Shown one piece after another: positions 44,929 to 53,943 of a stretch of DNA of 64,000 bases. Source of the DNA: Rhizobium sp. (lineage in GTDB: Bacteria; Pseudomonadota; Gammaproteobacteria; Xanthomonadales; Xanthomonadaceae). A program made the translations under genes and the position numbers. The notes under the pieces are model-generated. The model ran no database searches, was not told where the DNA came from, and was given only the letters and a program-made list of their open reading frames with translations. The stretch's first letter is position 1, and each line of letters opens with the position of its first letter. The stretch covers positions 1-64,000 of the forward strand of contig JAIBEO010000080.1 in the NCBI GenBank assembly GCA_019459185.1. Direction: 5' to 3'.

Positions 44929-46043
44929 TGCCCCGGCTCCTGATCCTGTTGTTGGCGCTCTTTGCCGGGGCCGTCTCGGCGCAGGACGCCCGACCCGTGC
45001 GTCTCAAGGACGTCGCCCGGGTGGCGGGCGTGCGCGAAAACCCCTTGACCGGCTATGGCCTGGTGTTTGGTCTGTCCGGCTCGGGCGATTCGTCGAGAAA
45101 CCGGGCAACGCTGCAGTCCGTGGCCAACACCCTCCAGGGGTTCGGCATCAGCGTGTCGCTGGACGACCTGGCCAGCCGGAACGTCGCGGCGGTGCTGGTG
45201 ACGGCCAAGTTGCCGGCCTTCGCCGAGCCGGGCCAGCAGCTGGACGTGCAGGTGGCCTCTGCGGGTGACGCGCGCAGCCTGACGGGCGGGACCTTGATGC
45301 TGGCGCCGCTCCTGGGGCCGGATGGGCGGGTCTATGCCATCGCCCAAGGGGCCATTTCGGTCGGCGGCTACCAGGTCGAAGCCATCACGGCCTCGGTTCA
45401 GAAGAATCACCCGACCGTTGGCTGGGTCCCGTCCGGCGCCACCGTCGAGCGGGCCGCGCCGCTGGGCGTGGCAGGCGATGGCCGCCATTTGAGCATCCTG
45501 CTCAACGACCCCGACTTCACCACCGCGCAGCGCATCGTCTCGGCGCTTGCAGCCAGCGTCCCCGGAACGGACGTCCGCGCGGAGCATGCCGGAAAGGTCA
45601 CCGTGGACTTCGGGCAGGTGCCGGACAGCCTGGTCGCCGAGATTTCCCGGATCGAGAACGTGGTCGTCAACCCGCATCGCAAGTCGCGGGTGGTCGTCAA
45701 CGAGCGGACCGGCACCGTGGTGGCCGGCGGGGACGTTCGCCTGGGCCGCGTCAGCATCTCGCATGGTGAGCTGAGGATCGAGATCTCGACGACCTACTCG
45801 GTCTCCCAGCCTGACGGCGTGTACATCCGCCCTAGCGCGAACATCGGAAGCGTTGTCGTTCCTGACAGTGAAATCAAGGTTTCCGAGGGTGTCGCACCGA
45901 TCGTCACGGTACCGGAGGGAGCGACGGTCGCCGACCTGATCGCGGCGCTCCGTGCGATCCACCTCTCCACGCGCGACGTGATCGCCGTCCTGCAATCGAT
46001 CAAGGCCGCCGGCGCGCTCGACGGCGAACTTCTCATTCAATAA
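44928..46043 (+). CDS. flgI: flagellar P-ring protein FlgI
   Basis: 371 residues from the ATG at 44928, which overlaps the flgH stop (TGATG); an in-frame ATG at 44910 is less likely because the signal peptide MPRLLILLLALFAGAVSAQD starts at 44928. Diagnostic segments: VRLKDVARVAGVRENPLTGY, GLVFGLSGSGDSS, NVAAVLVTAKLPAFAEPGQQ. Full family length, so the P ring should be complete. Confidence 0.94.
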   Translation: MPRLLILLLALFAGAVSAQDARPVRLKDVARVAGVRENPLTGYGLVFGLSGSGDSSRNRATLQSVANTLQGFGISVSLDDLASRNVAAVLVTAKLPAFAEPGQQLDVQVASAGDARSLTGGTLMLAPLLGPDGRVYAIAQGAISVGGYQVEAITASVQKNHPTVGWVPSGATVERAAPLGVAGDGRHLSILLNDPDFTTAQRIVSALAASVPGTDVRAEHAGKVTVDFGQVPDSLVAEISRIENVVVNPHRKSRVVVNERTGTVVAGGDVRLGRVSISHGELRIEISTTYSVSQPDGVYIRPSANIGSVVVPDSEIKVSEGVAPIVTVPEGATVADLIAALRAIHLSTRDVIAVLQSIKAAGALDGELLIQ

Positions 46044-46053
46044 GGAACAACGC

Positions 46054-46434
46054 ATGGCCCAGGACATCACCGTAGAGGCGGTTCGCCTGGCGCTGGGGCT
46101 CCAGCAGCTGCGCGCCGAGGTGGCCAGTAGCAACATTGCCCGCGCCAACACGCCCGACCATCAGGTCATGCGGGTGGACATGGGCAATGCCATGGCGCTG
46201 CTGCGCCAGGGCGCGGCGCCGGCCTCCGGCCCCGGCGTGTTTGCCAGCCTGTCCGCTGCCTCGGCGCAGGAGATTGCCCCGGTCGTCGCGGACACCTCCC
46301 TCGCGGCCTCCCAGCCTGACACGCAGGTGGCGGAGGTGGTCGCGGCGAGCCTGGACTACCAGGCCTTGTCCGAGTCCCTGAGTCGCCACTTCGGCCTGAT
46401 GCGGCTGGCGCTGAGCGGGAGGAGCGGGGCATGA
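46054..46434 (+). CDS. flgB: flagellar proximal rod protein FlgB
   Basis: 126 residues. LRAEVASSNIARANTPDHQV near the N-terminus and AASLDYQALSESLSRHFGLM at the C-terminus fit FlgB. Typical length (110-140). AAGGA precedes the start. The unusual position after flgI, rather than at the head of a flg operon, shows the cluster has been rearranged. Confidence 0.85.
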   Translation: MAQDITVEAVRLALGLQQLRAEVASSNIARANTPDHQVMRVDMGNAMALLRQGAAPASGPGVFASLSAASAQEIAPVVADTSLAASQPDTQVAEVVAASLDYQALSESLSRHFGLMRLALSGRSGA

Positions 46435-46817
46435 GCATGGATGCGATTCTCGAGGCCAGTCGCGCCGGGCTCGATTACGAGCGCATGCGCATGGATGCGG
46501 CCAGCCGGAACATCGCCAGCGCCAATGTGCCACTGGCGCCTGGCGCCGTCGCGGCGGCGGCGCAAGCGCCCGACTTCGCTTCAAAACTCGCCGAGTCGGC
46601 CGGCCTGTCCGCCGACCCGCTGCCGGCCACGCGCACGGTGCACGACCCGGACCACCCCATGGCGGATGCGCAAGGGCGCGTGCACTACCCGGCGATCGAC
46701 CTCGTGAGTGAGATGACGACGCTGATGACCGCCAGCCGCGGCTACGAGGCCAATGTCCGGGCATTCAACCTTCTGCGCGGCATGGTGCTGCGCGCCCTGG
46801 AAATAGGAGCCAAGTGA
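46431..46817 (+). CDS. flgC: flagellar proximal rod protein FlgC
   Basis: 128 residues. MDAASRNIASANVPLAPGAV and YPAIDLVSEMTTLMTASRGY with EANVRAFNLLRGMVLRAL are the rod-protein helices of FlgC. Overlaps flgB by 4 bases and fliE by 1 base. Confidence 0.88.
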   Translation: MSMDAILEASRAGLDYERMRMDAASRNIASANVPLAPGAVAAAAQAPDFASKLAESAGLSADPLPATRTVHDPDHPMADAQGRVHYPAIDLVSEMTTLMTASRGYEANVRAFNLLRGMVLRALEIGAK

Positions 46818-47116
46818 TGGGCATTGATGCGATTGCCGCCGTCTCCGCTGCGGCGATGACGGCGCCGGCCACCGCAGGGTCCGCTCCGGCGGGCCGGACT
46901 GATTTTGCCACCCTGCTGGGGGACGGCCTGGCGCAAGTCGACGAGAAGCTGAAGGTCGCGGATCAGGGCCTGCGAGCCCTGGCGGCAGGCCAGGTGCAAT
47001 CGCCGCACGAAGTGATGATCTCGATGGAGGAGGCACGCATGAGTCTGATACTCATGGTGGAGATGCGAAACCGCGTCGTCGAGGCCTACCAGGAGCTGGT
47101 CAGGATGCAACTCTAA
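46817..47116 (+). CDS. fliE: MS ring-rod junction protein FliE
   Basis: 99 residues from the ATG at 46817, overlapping the flgC stop (TGATG). Features: DFATLLGDGLAQVDEKLKVA, VQSPHEVMISMEEARMSLIL, EMRNRVVEAYQELVRMQL, all characteristic of FliE. Connects the MS ring with the proximal rod. Confidence 0.9.
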   Translation: MGIDAIAAVSAAAMTAPATAGSAPAGRTDFATLLGDGLAQVDEKLKVADQGLRALAAGQVQSPHEVMISMEEARMSLILMVEMRNRVVEAYQELVRMQL

Positions 47117-47131
47117 GTCGGGAATGAAGTG

Positions 47132-48511
47132 ATGTCTGTGAAGGAATTCTACGGATCGTTGGGAACCCCGCACCGGGTCGGCCTGGTCGTCGGGCTGGCG
47201 CTGCTTGCGCTGGCGACGGCCGCGGCGATCTGGTGGGCGCTGACGCCGCGTTACCAGCTCCTCTTTGGCAATCTCAGGGAGGCCGATGCCGGCGAGATCG
47301 TCGAATCCCTCTCCGAGTGGAAGGTGCCCTATGAGTACACCGAGGACGGCACCGGCTTGCGTGTGCCCGAGGATCAGGTCTACGACACCCGGATGAAACT
47401 GGTGTCCGAGGGCGTGCCCTCACGCGGCCACGTTGGATTCGAGCTGTTCAACGAGTCGGACTTCGGTGCCACCGAATTTGCCCAGCGGATCAACTACCAG
47501 CGCGCACTCCAGGGCGAGATCGAACGAACGATCTCCGCGTTGCCGGGCGTCGAGTCCGTCCGTGTGCACCTGACCATCCGCCGCCCGGGCCTGTTCTTGG
47601 GGGAGAAGGAGACGTCCAAGGCCTCCGTTGCCCTGGCCCTGGCGCCGGGCGTGACGCTTGATCCGGTGCAGGTGGGTGGCATCCGGAACCTGGTGGCATC
47701 GGCGGTTGACGGGCTGTCCCCGGATGCCGTCGTCGTGCTGGGCCCGAGTGGCGCCCTGCTTGCGGGTGCCGGGGGCAATGACACGGGCGCCGGAATTGGC
47801 GAGCGGCAGGGCGCCTACGAACAGCGTGTCCGCGAGCGGATACAGGACCTGCTGAGCGGCGTGTTTGGCCTTGACCGGTTCACGGTGACGGTGGATGCGC
47901 GGCTTAACTTCGACCAGGTGACGGAGGTCAGTGAGAGCCTGTTGCCGCACGCTGCGAATGGCCATGGACTGCTGGTGCGCAAACAGACCACCCGACCGCT
48001 GGCCGGGGCCGATGGCGCCACTTCCGGTTTGGCCCAGGAGCAGGTTGAGTATGCGCACGGCAGTCGTCGCGAGGAGGTGGCGCGCGCCCCTGGTCGGGTT
48101 GAGCGGCTGTCCATCGCCGTGCTGGTGCCGCCGGGTCTCGGCAAGCCCGAGCTTGATCGTTTGCAGAAGCTGATCTCCGCCGCTGCCGGCCTGGACCCGA
48201 AGCGTGGCGACACGCTTGAAATTGCGGCTCTCACCGCGGATGCCGGATTGGAAGCCGAGGGAGGCCCGCTTCCCGCGCTGCTCGAGCCTCTTCCACCTCA
48301 GGCGAGCGAGCGTCCGGGGCCAACGGCGGCGTCCCCGGTTGCGTCGATGTCGGGTGGTTGGCTTCTGGTGGGCGGCGCTGGCCTGTTCGTACTCGGACTG
48401 CTGATGGGCTGGTGGTTGCACCCGCGTCCGCCGAGGCTGTCGCCGCAGGAAATGGACGCGATGTCCGGACGCCTGCGCGCCTGGTTGGCCGAGGGGGGAG
48501 CGTCGGCATGA
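47132..48511 (+). CDS. fliF: flagellar MS-ring protein FliF
   Basis: 459 residues, shorter than the usual 540-570. The first membrane helix (VGLVVGLALLALATAAAIWW) is followed by LLFGNLREADAGEIVESLSE, GFELFNESDFGATEFAQRIN and IERTISALPGVESVRVHLTI. The second membrane helix is near the C-terminus (GWLLVGGAGLFVLGLLMGWW), with a short cytoplasmic tail (LSPQEMDAMSGRLRAWLAEG). Part of the periplasmic beta-collar region and of the tail appears reduced. Overlaps the FliG-position gene by 4 bases. Confidence 0.9.
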   Translation: MSVKEFYGSLGTPHRVGLVVGLALLALATAAAIWWALTPRYQLLFGNLREADAGEIVESLSEWKVPYEYTEDGTGLRVPEDQVYDTRMKLVSEGVPSRGHVGFELFNESDFGATEFAQRINYQRALQGEIERTISALPGVESVRVHLTIRRPGLFLGEKETSKASVALALAPGVTLDPVQVGGIRNLVASAVDGLSPDAVVVLGPSGALLAGAGGNDTGAGIGERQGAYEQRVRERIQDLLSGVFGLDRFTVTVDARLNFDQVTEVSESLLPHAANGHGLLVRKQTTRPLAGADGATSGLAQEQVEYAHGSRREEVARAPGRVERLSIAVLVPPGLGKPELDRLQKLISAAAGLDPKRGDTLEIAALTADAGLEAEGGPLPALLEPLPPQASERPGPTAASPVASMSGGWLLVGGAGLFVLGLLMGWWLHPRPPRLSPQEMDAMSGRLRAWLAEGGASA

Positions 48512-48960
48512 TGACGACCGGGCGGCGCAAGGCAGCGCTCTATCTCTCGTCCGTTTCGCCGTCGGAGCGACGGGCGCTCCTGGCGCGACTGCCGGCCGCC
48601 ACCGGGCGTTCGCTTCTGCCGATGGTGCAGGAACTGGTGCGCCGCCGCTGGAACGTGCGTGCCGCCGTCGAGCAGGTCCTGTCCGAAGACTTGCGTGGCC
48701 TGACCGCCACCACGACCCTCGATGTCGAATCGCTGCTGATCCTGGCCCGGCACCTGTCGCCCGGCTGGTATGCCCGGGTCATCGAGGCGTCTGGCCCGGT
48801 TGATCGACAGTTCCTGCTGGCATTGTTGGATGACGACTATGCGGCGCGCGTACGCAGGGAGCTGCAGCACGGCACGCCGCTCGCACCGGCGCTTGCCAGT
48901 GCGCTGCTCGCCGAGGCGATGGCCTTGGCGGGCAGGGAAGCATCGGGATGCGCACGATGA
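48508..48960 (+). CDS. short FliG-position protein without a motor domain
   Basis: 150 residues, between fliF and fliH where fliG normally lies. The first third (GRRKAALYLSSVSPSERRAL and LPMVQELVRRRWN) resembles the N-terminal FliG domain that binds FliF. The remainder (LDVESLLILARHLSPGWYAR, RQFLLALLDDDYAARVRREL) is helical and could be a second FliG-like or SctK-like unit. Canonical FliG has about 330 residues; the C-terminal torque helix with its alternating charged residues is not there. It probably anchors a C-ring or sorting platform that does not rotate. Confidence 0.6.
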   Translation: MMTTGRRKAALYLSSVSPSERRALLARLPAATGRSLLPMVQELVRRRWNVRAAVEQVLSEDLRGLTATTTLDVESLLILARHLSPGWYARVIEASGPVDRQFLLALLDDDYAARVRRELQHGTPLAPALASALLAEAMALAGREASGCAR

Positions 48961-49604
48961 GCGAATCGGGCGGGTCCATGTCGAGGATACGGAGCCTCGC
49001 GGATGCCCTTTCACCACGGCATGAGGACGTGGCGCCCCCGGCCCAGACCGGGCCGTCGGAGCGCGAGAGGGCATTTGAGTTGGCGCGCAGGGAGGGCTAC
49101 GCCGCGGGCCTTGCCGAGACCGAGGCGGAGGTTGCCCGGCGTGTTACGGAGGTGGCCGCGAAGCTCGAGGAGCAAGCCCACGCGGAGCGCTCCCGGCTCG
49201 ACGACGCCATGGAGACGGTCTCCCGGCTTGGGCGTGGAGTTGAGGCGGCCCTGGCGGACCATGCCCGGTTCGCCGAGGAGGTTGCAGTTGAAGCGGCCTA
49301 CGCTGCGATCCTGCGCTTGCTCAAGGTACGGGATGCCGACCGCGCCCTGGTCAGCGACTTCTGCCGCCAGGCGCTGGCCTCCTTCGGGAATGGTGCAAAG
49401 TCGGTTCGGCTCGCCCCGGGAGAGATCGTGGACGGGCTTGCGGGCGAGTTCGGCGTGACCGTAGTCGAAGACCCGAGCCTGGCTCCCGGACAGTGCGTCA
49501 TTGAATCCCTGCGCGGTGCCTCCGATACCGGCCTGGACGTTCGCCTGGAAGCCATGCGCCTGGCTTTCCTGGAAGGGCTGGCCGAGCATCGGAGGCGTGG
49601 ATGA
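48948..49604 (+). CDS. fliH: flagellar export ATPase regulator FliH
   Basis: 218 residues from 48948 (48957 is an alternative ATG). ERERAFELARREGYAAGLAE then a coiled coil rich in Ala/Glu (EVARRVTEVAAKLEEQAHAE), then the C-terminal FliI-binding domain (VRLAPGEIVDGLAGEFGVTV). Placed directly before fliI with a 4-base overlap. Holds the ATPase at the export gate. Confidence 0.85.
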   Translation: MRTMSESGGSMSRIRSLADALSPRHEDVAPPAQTGPSERERAFELARREGYAAGLAETEAEVARRVTEVAAKLEEQAHAERSRLDDAMETVSRLGRGVEAALADHARFAEEVAVEAAYAAILRLLKVRDADRALVSDFCRQALASFGNGAKSVRLAPGEIVDGLAGEFGVTVVEDPSLAPGQCVIESLRGASDTGLDVRLEAMRLAFLEGLAEHRRRG

Positions 49605-50935
49605 GCGGTCTGTCGCAGCATCTCTGCGCTGCCGTTTCGCGCGCCGATCTTGCCAGCCGCCACGGCAGGCTGACCGCGTTCAATGGCTTGGTCATCGAGG
49701 CAGCCGGCCCCGAGGCGCACCTGGGCGAGCTGTGCGAGGTGCTTCCGGCGCACGGGGCGCCCATCCAGGCCGAAGTCGTCGGCTTCCGGGACAACCGGGT
49801 TCTGCTGATGCCCTACGGGAATGTGCAGGGTATTTCGGCCGACAGCCGCATCCGGGCAACCGGACGCAGCCTGTCCATTCCGGTCGGTGCCGGCCTGCTC
49901 GGGCGGGTCGTGGATGCGTTCAGCCAGCCACTCGATGGCGGCCCCGCCATTGCCTACGACGCCCGCTATCCGCTCTATCGCGAGCCGATCAATCCGCTCG
50001 ACCGGGCGGAGATCGATGAAGTCCTGGAAACCGGGGTGCGTGCCATCGACGGGTTGCTCACCCTGGGAGTAGGGCAGCGCGTGGGCGTTCTTGCCGGCAG
50101 TGGCGTGGGAAAGAGCACCTTGCTGGGGATGCTGGCCAAGCACGTGCGCGCCGACGTCACGGTGATGGGCTTGATTGGCGAGCGAGGGCGCGAAGTCGGC
50201 GACTTCCTTGCCCACTCACTGGGTGCGGAAGGGCTGAAGCGGTCCGTGGTGATGGTGGCCACCGCCGACCAGCCCGCGCTGGTGCGTACCCATGCGGTGC
50301 ACGCCGCCCACGCCGTCGCCGAATACTTCCGTGACCAGGGTCAGTCCGTCCTGCTGATCGTGGATTCCATGACCCGCTTCGCCATGGCCCAGCGCGAAAT
50401 TGGCCTGGCTGTCGGCGAGCCTCCCACCTTCCGTGGCTACACCCCCTCGGTGTTCGGCCTCCTTCCCAAGGTGTTGGAGCGCTGCGGACGCATGCGCAAG
50501 GGCGGCGCGATTTCCGCCATCTACAGCGTGCTGGTGGAGGGTGACGACATGAACGAACCGGTGACTGACCACATGCGCGCCATCCTTGACGGGCACATCG
50601 TGCTTCAGCGCGACCTGGCGGCGCGTGGCCACCATCCGGCCATCGATGTCCTTCAGAGCACGAGCCGCCTGATGAGTCGGGTCGTCCCGGAGAAGGAGCT
50701 GGCGATCGCGCGCGAAGTGAAGCGACATCTCGCCGTCTACGAGGGCTCGCGCGACCTCGTCGAGCTTGGCGCGCACCAGCGGGGCGCGAATCCGGCCCTT
50801 GATCGCGCATTGGACATCAAGCCAGCGCTTGATCAGGTGCTGTGCCAAGGCGCATCGGAGCATTCCCGTCGGTCTGAGGCGATGAGTGGCCTGCGCGCCG
50901 CGTTGGAAGTGCAGGGAGGGGCGCATGGGGCGTGA
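49601..50935 (+). CDS. fliI: flagellum-specific export ATPase FliI
   Basis: 444 residues, full length. Walker A is GVLAGSGVGKSTLLGM, Walker B is VLLIVDSMTRFA, and the family segments GLIGERGREVGDFLAHSLG and EPPTFRGYTPSVFGLLPKVL are present. It should be an active hexameric ATPase. Overlaps fliH by 4 bases and fliJ by 11. Confidence 0.95.
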   Translation: MSGLSQHLCAAVSRADLASRHGRLTAFNGLVIEAAGPEAHLGELCEVLPAHGAPIQAEVVGFRDNRVLLMPYGNVQGISADSRIRATGRSLSIPVGAGLLGRVVDAFSQPLDGGPAIAYDARYPLYREPINPLDRAEIDEVLETGVRAIDGLLTLGVGQRVGVLAGSGVGKSTLLGMLAKHVRADVTVMGLIGERGREVGDFLAHSLGAEGLKRSVVMVATADQPALVRTHAVHAAHAVAEYFRDQGQSVLLIVDSMTRFAMAQREIGLAVGEPPTFRGYTPSVFGLLPKVLERCGRMRKGGAISAIYSVLVEGDDMNEPVTDHMRAILDGHIVLQRDLAARGHHPAIDVLQSTSRLMSRVVPEKELAIAREVKRHLAVYEGSRDLVELGAHQRGANPALDRALDIKPALDQVLCQGASEHSRRSEAMSGLRAALEVQGGAHGA

Positions 50936-51377
50936 TCGACTTCACCGGATGGATCGACTGCTCAGGCTGCGGCAGCTCGACGAAGAGCGTGAGGCCACCC
51001 GACTCTCGGGTTGCGCGCGTGCGCATGCCGAAGCCAGTGGGAAAGCGGCCGAAGCGGACGCTGCCGTGGCTGCGATTGGCCCCTGGAAGGCGCGCACCGA
51101 TTCCGATCGAGGCCTGGACCTTGGCCAGTACCAGCTGGCAATCGAAATCGAGAGGCATGCCATGGCGCTGGCCAGCATGGCCCGGGACCAGGAGCGCGCC
51201 GCCCTGGACACGCTGAAGACCGCGACGGGGGACTACATGCGTTCGGCGTCCGATCTGCGCGTCTCGGAAAATCGGCGCAGCCGGGTTGAGAAGGTGGTGC
51301 GCTACGAGGAGGAGGTTCGGGAGTCGGACCAGCTGGCGGACCTCCTGACGGCAAGCACGAGGGCGGCCACGCCATGA
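50925..51377 (+). CDS. fliJ: flagellar export stalk protein FliJ
   Basis: 150 residues from the ATG at 50925 (GGGAGGGG upstream). An all-alpha coiled coil (RMDRLLRLRQLDEEREATRL, HAMALASMARDQERAALDTL, RRSRVEKVVRYEEEVRESDQ), as in FliJ, which sits in the FliI ring. Assigned mainly by position after fliI and by its coiled-coil build. Confidence 0.75.
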   Translation: MGRDRLHRMDRLLRLRQLDEEREATRLSGCARAHAEASGKAAEADAAVAAIGPWKARTDSDRGLDLGQYQLAIEIERHAMALASMARDQERAALDTLKTATGDYMRSASDLRVSENRRSRVEKVVRYEEEVRESDQLADLLTASTRAATP

Positions 51378-52357
51378 TCAGGCTGTTGCCGGAACTTCCC
51401 TTGCCTACCCCGGATCGAGGCCCGTTCGAGGGTGCTGCCCCACGCACGGACTTCGCCCAGCTGCTGCAGCCGCCGCCCGCCGGGCCGGCGCCGTCGAATG
51501 AGGTCGCGTCGCCCGAGCCATTGCCGTCGTGGCTGATGGCTCAGCCCGTGCCACAAACGACAGCGCTGCCCCTGGCGGCAAGCCCGACATCGTGGCTTCT
51601 CGCTGCCGGCGAATCTTCCGTCGAGGGTCCGGGGCCGGACGGAAAATCTCCCGAGGCTAGTCCCACGCCGCCGCCGGTCGCGGATTCGCGTGCCGCGGAT
51701 CCTGTGATCGCTCCCGCTCCGGACCCTGCCGGGTCATCGGCAGCCGCTGCCATGGCTGATCCGCCGCTCGTCGACGGGCACGGGGTTGTCGTGTGGCGGA
51801 TGGCAGCGCCAGCTAGCGGCGAGGTGCTGACACTGTTCGCATCGCCGTGGCAGCTGATTTCCGGTCCGCATCTCTCGCGGACGACACGGGGTGACCACGG
51901 GCTCCTCACCGGTCAGACCATCACTCCGCCTGCGCCGGCAGAGGCGACGCAATTCATGGCAACTGAGTCGTCCGCGATCCAGAGGGCGCCTCGTGCCGGC
52001 CAGGACAGCCCGCTGCAGGTGGGACGTCATGGGCTGGGTCGTCCTGTCGATGCGCAGGAACGATCGGGAAACGCGGATGACGTGCCGGTTAGCGCCCCCT
52101 CGGGCGGCACGACCGGCGGCGCCCCAGTGCCGTGGCCGATCCGACTTCTGCGTTGGCTCAACGCCGGCGAGCAGGGTCCAATTGCCTGGCTCCGGGACTT
52201 CACGGCCGACCCCGCGGTGCTTCCGTCCCTGATCACCGAGATTCGCCGCTTCGCGCAGAGCGAGAACATTCCCCTGCGCCGCATTGTTCTCAATGGCCAG
52301 ACGATCTGGGCCACCGAGACCCCATCCACCAGTACCACTGCAAAGGTATCTCCATGA
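51374..52357 (+). CDS. FliK-like hook-length candidate
   Basis: 327 residues, mostly disordered and rich in Pro, Ala, Ser and Gly, with a short ordered C-terminal segment (LLRWLNAGEQGPIAWLRDFT, SENIPLRRIVLNGQTIW). The position between fliJ and flgD, the length and the disorder fit a hook-length ruler FliK. The usual FliK C-terminal domain is not clearly seen, so this is a positional assignment. Confidence 0.5.
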   Translation: MIRLLPELPLPTPDRGPFEGAAPRTDFAQLLQPPPAGPAPSNEVASPEPLPSWLMAQPVPQTTALPLAASPTSWLLAAGESSVEGPGPDGKSPEASPTPPPVADSRAADPVIAPAPDPAGSSAAAAMADPPLVDGHGVVVWRMAAPASGEVLTLFASPWQLISGPHLSRTTRGDHGLLTGQTITPPAPAEATQFMATESSAIQRAPRAGQDSPLQVGRHGLGRPVDAQERSGNADDVPVSAPSGGTTGGAPVPWPIRLLRWLNAGEQGPIAWLRDFTADPAVLPSLITEIRRFAQSENIPLRRIVLNGQTIWATETPSTSTTAKVSP

Positions 52358-52770
52358 CCGTAGATTCCATCGGCACGGTGCTCAATCCATCGAGCGGGAC
52401 GGCCACTGCCCAGAACACCATCCAGCAGGAAGACTTCATCCGTCTGTTCCTGTCGCAGCTGCAGTTCCAGGACCCGATGGAGCCGCTGGACAACCGCGAG
52501 TTCCTGGCCCAGCTGGCCCAGTTCTCCAATCTCGAGCAATCACGCCAGACCAGTCAGAACACGGAAGGCATGCTGGCGATGGAGTCGGCATCGCAGGCGC
52601 TTGCGCTGCTCGACCGTGATGTGGAGGTGCAGAACGCCGGCGTCGCCAGTTCCGGCACCGTCACCGCGGTCCGATTCACCCCGACCGGCCCCGACCTCAC
52701 CGTGCAGACCGCGTCGGGCCAGGTACTGGTCAACATCCGGCTGTCGCAGATCAGCCTCGTCAAACCCTAA
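52354..52770 (+). CDS. flgD: hook cap protein FlgD, short form
   Basis: 138 residues from the ATG at 52354, overlapping the previous stop by 4 bases. The N-terminal signature is clear: QQEDFIRLFLSQLQFQDPME followed by PLDNREFLAQLAQFSNLEQ. Typical FlgD is about 220 residues; here the C-terminal Ig-like insertion is missing and only a small beta tail remains (SGQVLVNIRLSQISLVKP). Hook assembly should still be possible, as short FlgD proteins exist. Confidence 0.88.
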   Translation: MTVDSIGTVLNPSSGTATAQNTIQQEDFIRLFLSQLQFQDPMEPLDNREFLAQLAQFSNLEQSRQTSQNTEGMLAMESASQALALLDRDVEVQNAGVASSGTVTAVRFTPTGPDLTVQTASGQVLVNIRLSQISLVKP

Positions 52771-52785
52771 CCAAGGCAGGGCACT

Positions 52786-53943
52786 ATGTTCCAGGCATTG
52801 TTCAACAGCCTCTCCGGGCTCTTCAGCTTCTCCCGCAGCCTCGACACGGTCAGTAACAACGTGTCGAACATGAATACGCCCGGCTTCCGGGGAAGCGACA
52901 CGTTCTTCGAAAACGTCAATGGCGGGCGGGGTACGAGCGTCTCCGGCGAGGGTCTGCGCACCACCCCCGGCGACGTTCGCCAGACCGGAAATGCGACCGA
53001 CCTGGCCATCGACGGCAACGGGTTCTTCATCCTTCGCGATGCCGACGGCAACCTGCACTACACCCGCGCCGGCCAGTTCCGTTTCGACGACCAGGGGTTC
53101 CTCGTCGATTCCGTCACCGGGTTCCAGGTGATGGCCATTGATGACGTCGGCAACCTCGTCGAAATCGACCTGGATGCCTACCGGACGCTGCCCCCGGTGG
53201 CGACGACCGAAGTCACGCTGGTTGGAAACATCGTGCCGGGTACGCCGACGCACGTGATCAACTCCGTTCGTGTGTACGACACCAACGGAAACATGCATAC
53301 CCTGCGGGTGACCTTGACCGACAATACCGCGGTTACGCCGGGAAGCTATCTGGTCACTGTGGCCGATGAGACCGGCGCTACGGTGGACACGGGTGAACTC
53401 CGGTTCGGCCTGGATGGGACGCCGGCGCCTGGATTCAACAGCATGTCAATCGACCTCAATTACCAGGGTGTCGCCCAGAGCGTCACGCTCAGCATGGGTG
53501 CGCCGGGTAGCTTCACGGGCGCGACGCGGCTGGCCGGTAGCAGCACCAACATGGGCGCGCGGGTCACGGACGGCCACGGCGTTCTTGGCGTGACGGAGCT
53601 GTCGTTCGACGACAATGGCGTCATGCAACTTGTCTACTCGGCAAGCGAGCGTCGGGAAGGTCCGCAGATCGCGCTGGCAAACTTCAGCAACGAAAGTTCG
53701 CTCGAACTCTCAGGCGGACGGCTGGTTTCCGGTGCCGGCACCGAGAATCGCACGATCGGGCGCCCCGGCGACGCCACGTTCGGCGTGATTGCCGGCGGAA
53801 GCCTGGAAATGTCGAACGTGGACCTGACCCAGGAGTTCGCCGACATGATCATCATCCAGCGCGGCTATCAGGCCAGCTCCCGCGTAATGACGGTCAGCAA
53901 CGAAATGATCGAGCAGCTCTACAACAGCACCCGGGGTGGATGA
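52786..53943 (+). CDS. flgE: flagellar hook protein FlgE
   Basis: 385 residues. FSFSRSLDTVSNNVSNMNTP and GNATDLAIDGNGFFILRDAD, with the C-terminal SNVDLTQEFADMIIIQRGYQ, are canonical. Length is normal. It is the outermost structural part encoded here: no FlgK, FlgL, FliD or FliC follows. Confidence 0.93.
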   Translation: MFQALFNSLSGLFSFSRSLDTVSNNVSNMNTPGFRGSDTFFENVNGGRGTSVSGEGLRTTPGDVRQTGNATDLAIDGNGFFILRDADGNLHYTRAGQFRFDDQGFLVDSVTGFQVMAIDDVGNLVEIDLDAYRTLPPVATTEVTLVGNIVPGTPTHVINSVRVYDTNGNMHTLRVTLTDNTAVTPGSYLVTVADETGATVDTGELRFGLDGTPAPGFNSMSIDLNYQGVAQSVTLSMGAPGSFTGATRLAGSSTNMGARVTDGHGVLGVTELSFDDNGVMQLVYSASERREGPQIALANFSNESSLELSGGRLVSGAGTENRTIGRPGDATFGVIAGGSLEMSNVDLTQEFADMIIIQRGYQASSRVMTVSNEMIEQLYNSTRGG

